From Labyrinthula sp. Ha (Eukaryota; Sar; Bigyra; Labyrinthulida; Labyrinthulaceae): a DNA stretch of 64,000 nt. This document shows, in pieces, positions 57,026 to 64,000 of this stretch. The notes under the pieces were generated by a model. The model ran no database searches and was not told where the DNA came from. It worked only from the letters and a program-made list of their open reading frames with translations. Position 1 is the first letter of the stretch, and the number at the start of each line of letters is the position of its first letter. Location of the stretch: positions 930,001 through 994,000 of the forward strand of contig JAALGZ010000008.1 in assembly GCA_015227615.1 (NCBI GenBank), given 5' to 3'. Position numbers and translations under genes: made by a program.

Positions 57026-60000
57026 TTACGATGAATTACCTGCGATTGAGACCATGGCTGATATAACTGCCCTGATCTCCATTTCTTCGAAGACCGGGTC
57101 AACCTCCTCATCCACATCAGCGAATAATATTTCATCCAAATAATCATCTGCAATGTATTTGACAGGTCTCTTAAGTTTAATAATTTCTCTAAAATCTATA
57201 CTGGAGAGATCTTCAGTGTTAATTCTCTCAACTAGATCAACACTGCTTGAGGTGTTCCGTGCCCAAAACCCTTCGAGGAACCTATACTTCTTCAAGTCAA
57301 ACCTCTGGGCATTCACCTACTGCTTGATCTCAACAAGGTAGTGCAAAAAGTATTTTCCCATTTATTTCATAATAATTAAATTTCAATAGCCACCTTCTAT
57401 CATCCGCAAAGGTGTCCCTTTGCGCATTATTGATCAAACGTAGTTAGTTCCCAGTGATCAGCTGGCGAACTTCTATCATCTTCATACAGTCCAGATTCAC
57501 AGATGGTATCTTCTGAACTGTTATCTCTGGAGACAATTTGACATCACCATGCTGCAGAAACACCAAGATCTAAGTTAATTTATCAAGTTCGTCTGGAGGT
57601 CCACCTATATGCACACAACGTTATTTCACCTTTCCCGGCTTGCCTTGCTTTGACCAAGATCCTTTTCGAAGATAAAAGGTGATTGTAGGCCATATTAAAA
57701 TTCTTTTTATCCCCAATGTAGCGCCTGAATGCACTCAAGGATTTCGTGTTGTTGGAAATATATTTATAGTTAATTAAACGTTAAAGCATTAGTATATCAA
57801 CAATTAACATGTCTGCATTAGGTCAATTTAAAGAAACTAGTTTCCTACTCAGTTATTCCATGCTATTTATATTTTTACAACACGTAAAATTAGTTCTTAC
57901 TGCGAGATAGCTCAGCAGCCAGTTATCCTTACTGTCTGATTCATATTTGTCAAGATTCTTCTCAGGCAGCGGTTTCGCCTTGGCCATCGTGGTTCGACCC
58001 AGAAGGAAATGATTGCATCTGCCATAATTGACTAAGAGTACCCATTGGATGTAATATTTCCCTTCAAGTCACTATCCTTGAAAATATTCAGGACCACTCT
58101 CCCTTCTCTTGTTATAAGGAAAGGGATACCGTTTGGGGAGATCCCATCATTCCCTGTCTCCTTTAAATTAAGGTAGAACTAGACGTGCTTAACGATGGAT
58201 CACAAACCCGCGTCAGCTCCCGGGTCCACCATTACATCAGGAATAAGTATGATTTCCTTGTTCGTGATTCTGATACCCTCTTCAAGTGGTTTTGGTGAGT
58301 CACAATGAGCCCTGAAGGTTTGAGTCTGACGTTTATATTGACTCAGGGACTTAATAGAAGCGGCCGAAGAGCTATCGGGTGCACATGTTGCTTATTCCGA
58401 GAGCCCTGACATCTAGGTCCTTGCTGTCGTTTTTTATTAGATGCAGGACACCCATTAACATAATGTCCAAAACTTTCACAGTAATAGCATTTTACCCCCT
58501 GTCTGCAGAGGACCTCCTCTAGGGGCTATTCTACAGTCTCCCGTCTCTTCTTTTTCTTCCTACTCCTTGAGAGTAGTGAAGGTGCAACTCTATTAGCTGC
58601 TGTTCCGATTTTAAAGCTTGGAACATACCTGGCAACCTTGAATATATTAATTGCAGCTTTTATCCGCGCTTCAATGGATCTTTCGAGGGCCCTTAACGTT
58701 TTTAGGGGATTGATGTTTACTGAGATCTCATTAGCAATGATCCCGTCGTCATCTGAATCTCACTGGGAACCTTCTGTGTCATAGTATCAAAGAGATCCAC
58801 CTTTTGGTGGTTGTCTATTAGAGCGACGCAACCTCGGTTACGACCTTTCTGATAATATTAACGAACTTAGTAAAATTCTGCAAGGAGGTGCCATCATTAG
58901 GCCATGCTACCTTCTCCAGGGCTGCTTTGGAATAAACAAAGTTTCGGTTAACAATAGCTCCCTGCGCTCCCTCAGGACATTTAATATTCCAGTGTAGTCC
59001 ACATCAGGGTAGAGATCATCCAACAGGTTATTATTCACATACACATAGGATTTGAGCTGGGCATCAACACTCTCCACCTCCTCTACAGTATGCAGGAACT
59101 AATATATATAGTCTCAATCTGATAGGTTCTCAGCGGCAAGTTTCTCCGGTTCCGGACAACGAGGTACCCCCCCTCATTTTCCAGGCGTGGGATCCACCTT
59201 TAGCAGATCAATGACTAATGTGTGGAGCGTAGCAGCCCGTGCCTAAAAGGTGTCACCATCCTGCTGCATCCTTTTCATCTTCTGGTCGGCTTTCCATTGA
59301 GAGTTACTCATGATGAAAAGGAACTACGAAGAGTCTTGGGAGTTGATATAGTTTGTTTTGACAATGTTCAAAATCTTATCCATGTTATTATCCATCGTAG
59401 TAAGCTCTTCGAAAATGCTCATGTGAATCCCATTGACAATACCCCCACATTCCTTTTCATATCTAGGTCTAAGCAACTTAGTGTCCTGGTCGAGAGTGAT
59501 GGTTTTAACACCCTGTAGTCTCAGGTCATGGCTTCTGGAAAGTCTCTCATTTTTGTTTGTTCTTATGAACTTGCATACGGCAGCTTCATATTGCCTGGTT
59601 TGTTCCTCGGGCGGTAATTCTTTCCACACAAAAGTGGCTACTTCAAAGTCCCTACTTCTACGAGGGAAGCGCGCCCACGTTGCATGTTTCCCCCGTTGAT
59701 GCTCTGAACGGAGACATCAGCAGCTACGACTACCGGATCAAGCCATTGATCTAAACCAATGTCACTAGGAAAGCCACCACTGTTCAAATTAGATGCATAT
59801 CCCTGTTTAAGAGCCCCTCCCCTAGTGCGATAGCTATCATTTGATAAATAAGGCTTCTGTTACTGCGGACAACGGTCAGTAGGTCTCTGTCACCCAGATT
59901 TTGCCGCTTCGAATTTTAAGGATTCGACCGATCTAGCACCCATTGTATCATTCTCCTCACCAACTCCCGATGCTTCCGTTTGTTCCACTTCCCTTGCGTA

Positions 60001-60812
60001 TCAGGGAGAAGAGGACTTTGAGTCAGATCTATACAGCTAGATCGTGAGAGACTGAAAGTGCGCGATAGGGATCTCGGCAATGGCGCCATAGATCAGAGCA
60101 CCTCAACTGTAGCTACAGTAGCCCCAGTGACGGTCCTCCGAGTTGTACTCCCAACATTTCGTTTCCAAGTAAACTGGCACCGCCCTTAGGGTGAGCACCC
60201 AACAAAGGGTGGCCAAGAATGGTCGCTAACATAGCATCACTACTCATCTCTTGTGTGCTTTCCATAGCATTAGCATTTAAATCCCCGATTATAGATTGCG
60301 AGTTGGCGAATCGTGGTATATTCGCGACTTTCATTGCCTTTGTACCTTGTGGTCCTACCAATGTACTCTGGGTACCAGTATTGTCATCCACTAGCACAGT
60401 TTTCATATTTGGCTAAGCTGCACTTGCGGCTTGAACTCCAGTATTGACGACCGATGGAACTGGATCTATAGTTGTTTCCGCTGATATTACATTTACCTTG
60501 GTTTGGCTTCCTAAATCGATTTGTATACTTGACACTTGTGTACCCTGTGCTGCATCGCCAGGGGTCAAAAGTATTGATGCAGATTGCATCGCTGAAGGGG
60601 CTTCAGTCAAAATACGGGTTTGTGTTTGCATACCCTTGATTGGATCTACGATAGTTATCACAGGACAAGGGACTGCCTGTGTATCCTTCTGTCCTGCAAC
60701 AGTCGGATTTACCACTGAAGTATTTTCTTCCGCACCACGAGCCCGTGCAGCGGCTGCCCGGTGATTTGATCGCCTTCTTGGTTTTGTAACACCCTTTACG
60801 GCTTTTCTCCAC
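57026..60812 (-). other. Old gypsy gag and linker remnants
   Basis: A clear CCHC knuckle, CYYCESFGHYVNGC (58447-58490), marks nucleocapsid. Ahead of it are helical gag-like frames (59324-59629), and at 60113-60715 Thr/Val/Gly-rich, disordered-looking sequence that may be the gag start. An acidic linker at 57026-57316 parallels the one before RT in the young copies. Confidence 0.55.
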
Positions 60813-60914
60813 CGTCCGAGGAATTATTTTAGCAACTTATCTGCATGGAATGGACTATCTAACAGTCAGAGGGTCGAAACTGAGGCAGGACTACTAACCA
60901 GAGTTTTAGGTATT

Positions 60915-60924
60915 AATACTGAAA
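60915..60924. repeat. Left target duplication of the small LINE
   Basis: TAATACTGAA, repeated at 61863-61872. Confidence 0.65.
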
Positions 60925-61862
60925 AGTTTTTGGGAAACGGAAAATTTGGAAACAAAGAAACCGTTATGAGTACCGGCAACACTCAGGCAGTCGAAAGACA
61001 GTCACCAGTCAATGAAGCGCAAGATTCCAGAACAATTTCAATTGTCTCTGTGAATGTTGACCGTCTCATCTCTTACAAGCTCAGGTCTATCGAGGAATAT
61101 GCCCTAACTGCCGATACAAACGTCCTTGCAATACAGGAAGTTGGTAGCAAAGGAGCGGAATACCTCGAAAGAGCGAGCTTCTCTTTAACCTTCCAGATTC
61201 GCTAAAACATACAACAAAAGTAAATATATTCTTATTGTTTAGGTCTGTCTTCAAAGAACACTAGATGCGATAACTACAGCAAAACTCTACTGAATACTCC
61301 TCTATACATCCACCTTCACCAACAATCCGAACGCAAAAATCCACCATTAAACATCAATGAGAGACTCAAACCCACAGCGATTATCCCACACTTTCATCCT
61401 GCCACCAACAAACTCCTAACCATTGGCCTTCTCCTCGGCATTGTTCAAAATCAGCGCCTACAAACACCACTAACACACCAAAAATCTCCAACTGCTAATC
61501 CACGACGTTGAAGGAACACGAACAAAACGCTGTAAGCCCAAGTCGCAAAATAAGCATACAGACGAAGATTAGAAATCAACGACACATCATTGGAACTTCG
61601 CACTGCGTTGATGAAAGCTAGCTGAATAAATTGTTCTCTTTGTATTTATCTCTGTTGTTTAATTTCTTTTCTCACTCTACGACCAATTAAATTTATTTCC
61701 GAAAGAAGTAGCGAATATGGTTGGTTAAAGTGACAGTAGAAGCACGAGACGGGAAGCTTCCCTAGTGAGCGGCGGACCGGCATCGGACCCTAAGATAAAC
61801 GCATAGGCGGATTTGCAGATGTAGTACCTTACTCCCACCTTAACTATTAACTATTAACTAAC
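60925..61862 (+). mobile_element. Internally deleted LINE fragment
   Basis: 938 bp between 10-bp duplications. The 5' part encodes the start of an APE-like endonuclease (ISIVSVNVDRLISYK and VLAIQEVGSKG, residues near those of the LINE at 12-16 kb) but the frame ends at 61205. The rest is non-coding and finishes with a TTAACTA tandem tail (61839-61862). RT is missing, so a 5' end and a 3' end have been joined by internal deletion. It landed inside the 5' LTR of the old gypsy element. Confidence 0.7.
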
Positions 61863-62110
61863 TAATACTGAAGTCAATCAGGTACTTCAGATGCGGTCCC
61901 AAAGTCTAAGCATCAAGTGAGACTATCTAGAGAACCAATAAAAAGTTTGATTCACTAAAAAAATTGTATATTTAAGGTTTTACACTTTCTCAAGACAATT
62001 TACTAAGATTGGGTCTTTTCTTGATTTATTTCTTATCTTGCAGTTGGTGTTGTTCTCTTGTTGTTAATGTCTCTTAGATAGTGTTAGAAGATAGGTTTTG
62101 TTTTAATCAC
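61863..62110 (-). repeat. Old gypsy 5' LTR remnant (approximate)
   Basis: Begins with the LINE target duplication and continues GTCAATCAGG as in 51664-52010. Part of this LTR lies left of the LINE. Confidence 0.4.
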
Positions 62111-62445
62111 GCAAAATGTCTACTTACCATCTATGCTCTACCAATTTGATGCCAAATTGATAATCGATAACCGACTGGATACACTTACAAGACAAGTTCA
62201 ATAATGAAACAAATTACTAGAAGATTGCCCCAATGGGCGAATCCCTGTCTGTGTTTGAGATTGTCTTTGTTAAAACTAAGAAACCATGTGCTCAACTTCT
62301 CCTACTATGGCAACCCTTCCCTGCGATAACAGTTGCTATTGTGCAAACAAAAAACTTTGAAACTAGCTTCCTGAAACCTATGAATATTTTAGTACATACC
62401 AACCCATATTTACTGATGCGATCTGCTTAATAGACATAATCATGC
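62111..62445. other. Short gap, no supported gene
   Basis: A 65-codon frame (62233-62430) has no recognisable features. The last 70 bp is weakly similar to the left flank of the direct duplication at 47475-47544. Confidence 0.5.
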
Positions 62446-64000
62446 TGTGCAACTGCAGCTAGAGCTTAGATTTTGAAGAGTATTTTAGACGTTTGACCGG
62501 TCTATATAGCAAATACAACCTGGAATATATCAGTGATACCTGAAAAACCACCAGGTTGAAACAAAACTCCCTCATTTTGCACGAGTTAATAGAGTACTAG
62601 GCTTTGCTATCGTCTCAGAAGTAACCACTAGACAATAGATTAGTACTACTGAACAGCTAACGAACGTATGACTGAGAACTATATCGCAGTGTTCAATAGT
62701 TGGGTCTTGAGACTAATAGGGGAAACTTAGAAGTTCTTGTTGGAATGCTAGCTTTCTTTCGCCACGACTACTGGTGCTTAGCAAGAAACAACCGTGTTTG
62801 CCAATAAAATATTGAAGATAGCTATAACACTGGCTGCTAAACCGGTTGGGGAAACCGGTCGAGGAAATGGGGACAACTGGGCATGTCAAGCAAGAGTTCT
62901 CGAAAAGTTTTCGCTAATATGTAAGACATGACCAGTGGTAAAAAAATTGATGTTTCCTTCCGAGCAGTTATTTCTAGCGAATTTTATTTTTGTGACCTAT
63001 TTCGAATTCATTTAATTACGAGACATTATAAGCGAGAATTATCATTTGAGCAACTCTTTTTGTCTTCGGTATTATTCTTGAGTGTCAAAGTTTAAGTATT
63101 GTCTTGAAAGGCTAAGACTATATCAATACCCTGCGAAATCAACTAGTTCGCTCAACAGTATTATTTTCATATTTTAGTGAAGAGTTTGAACGGTACACAG
63201 CACTTTCACAACTTTATATTCCTTGACGGAAACACCTATCATCATGATATATCTTCTAGCAGATCACTTAATATCTTAGTTCTTGGACATATTTTACTAA
63301 GCGCCTGGTTTCATAGAAACAGAGGCTTCAATTGGTATAGCAGATTCAACTTAAACTCAGTCTTTAACGCTTTGTATCTATAGAAATTAGATTTTGACTT
63401 CTTTTTCATGGGTTGAAGCATATTTGCTTTAAGCTTGAGGCAAATTAAGCAAAAAAGCCATAATAAAAAGATTCACTTGCTGGAAAGCTAAGCCGTTTCG
63501 TTTACTTCTAAAGCTTTGTATTTCCCCAATTAATAATATCCTGGCCATATATATCTTTGTTAAATGTTTGACCAAGAAAACCATACAATATTTCTTTTCC
63601 TTCTCGACTCGTTTCGATAGGATAATGTTAAACTTTACTTCGAGAAGTTTGTTCAGAGCTAGTTTCATTAATAAGATCGAATTCATTGCGTCAACTTCGT
63701 AAATAATACAGTAATGACATATTTTGTTCTTCTTTGTTCAACGACCAAAAACAAATCCCAGCAGTAAAATAACTGATACAAACACGAAAATGGGTTTATC
63801 CTGACTCTAAATACATATTACTCTACTACCCACTGTGTTAAACCAGATGCGCTGAAACAAAATCTAACGACCAAGATATCTAACTTCTCCGTTCTTTTCT
63901 CTTTTAAACTTGTGTCATAAACAAAACCAAAAAAATATAACCTAGACTATCTAAACATAAGCTAAATATGTGTCTTACAAATGAAGGAAATATTGGATCA
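62446..64000. repeat. Direct duplication, second copy (cut by window end)
   Basis: Repeats 47545-49098 almost exactly and continues off the window. Confidence 0.9.
63968..64000 (+). CDS. EGF-like seven-TM protein, copy 4, first 11 codons
   Basis: MCLTNEGNIGS is identical to the start of copies 1 and 3. Only the beginning is in the window, so whether this copy is intact or carries the shared lesions cannot be told. Confidence 0.6.
   Translation, partial: MCLTNEGNIGS

Larger units (their letters stand above)
51664..62110 (-). mobile_element. Ancient Ty3/gypsy-like fossil, heavily decayed
   Basis: About 9.5 kb once the inserted LINE is left out. Ends share TACTGAAGTCAATCAGG and only patchy similarity beyond, consistent with very old LTRs. 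Minus-strand order is gag with zinc knuckle, an acidic linker, RT, integrase and a 3' region, parallel to the younger elements at 29-43 kb. Interruptions are numerous, probably several dozen. LTR edges are approximate. It is far older than the tandem copies. Confidence 0.7.

Noticed and set aside
1-64000. tRNA, rRNA or CRISPR array
   Set aside because: No clover-leaf with A and B boxes, no conserved rRNA stretch and no regularly spaced short repeats were found by reading; a tRNA scan would be decisive but was not possible.

Overview
The window comes from an AT-rich nuclear genome of an unidentified unicellular eukaryote. Gene models need GT-AG introns of only 28-32 nt, and all six that can be placed start GTA and end TAG. 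TAA, TGA and TAG all appear to end host genes, so the standard code fits and ciliate-type reassignment does not. No host lineage can be named from sequence alone.

Region 1 (1-10 kb) is a host gene island: an unrecognised four-exon gene, the transcription elongation factor RTF1, a kinesin-14 motor and the ESCRT-III subunit CHMP2/Vps2. RTF1 and the kinesin converge. The kinesin and CHMP2 diverge from a 295-bp intergenic region that holds seven CCAAT boxes, all in one orientation.

Region 2 (12.2-20.7 kb) is a nest: a Ty1/copia element with 110-bp LTRs and 5-bp target duplications carries a nearly whole APE-type LINE inserted in its 5' LTR, flanked by a 12-bp duplication.

Region 3 (21-28 kb, 47.5-51.5 kb and the window end) holds a family of EGF-like, seven-transmembrane proteins. 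One copy is intact and spliced (27.1-28.2 kb). Two are broken and sit in a 2.4-kb inverted duplication. A fourth runs off the right edge inside a direct duplication.

Region 4 (29.2-43.5 kb) is the most unusual part. It is a tandem array of two Ty3/gypsy-like fossils sharing a middle LTR (LTR-internal-LTR-internal-LTR, period 6976 bp). In the position where such elements sometimes carry an extra 3' gene, each copy has an open frame for an MT-A70-family (METTL3/METTL14/METTL4-like) adenine methyltransferase with a DPPY catalytic motif, preceded by a Myb/SANT-like segment. The middle LTR is a chimera of the outer two, which explains how the tandem formed.

Region 5 (51.7-62.1 kb) is a much older, heavily decayed relative of the gypsy element, itself split by an internally deleted LINE.

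The remaining intervals are AT-rich and show no gene or RNA that can be supported. No tRNA, rRNA or CRISPR array was recognised.
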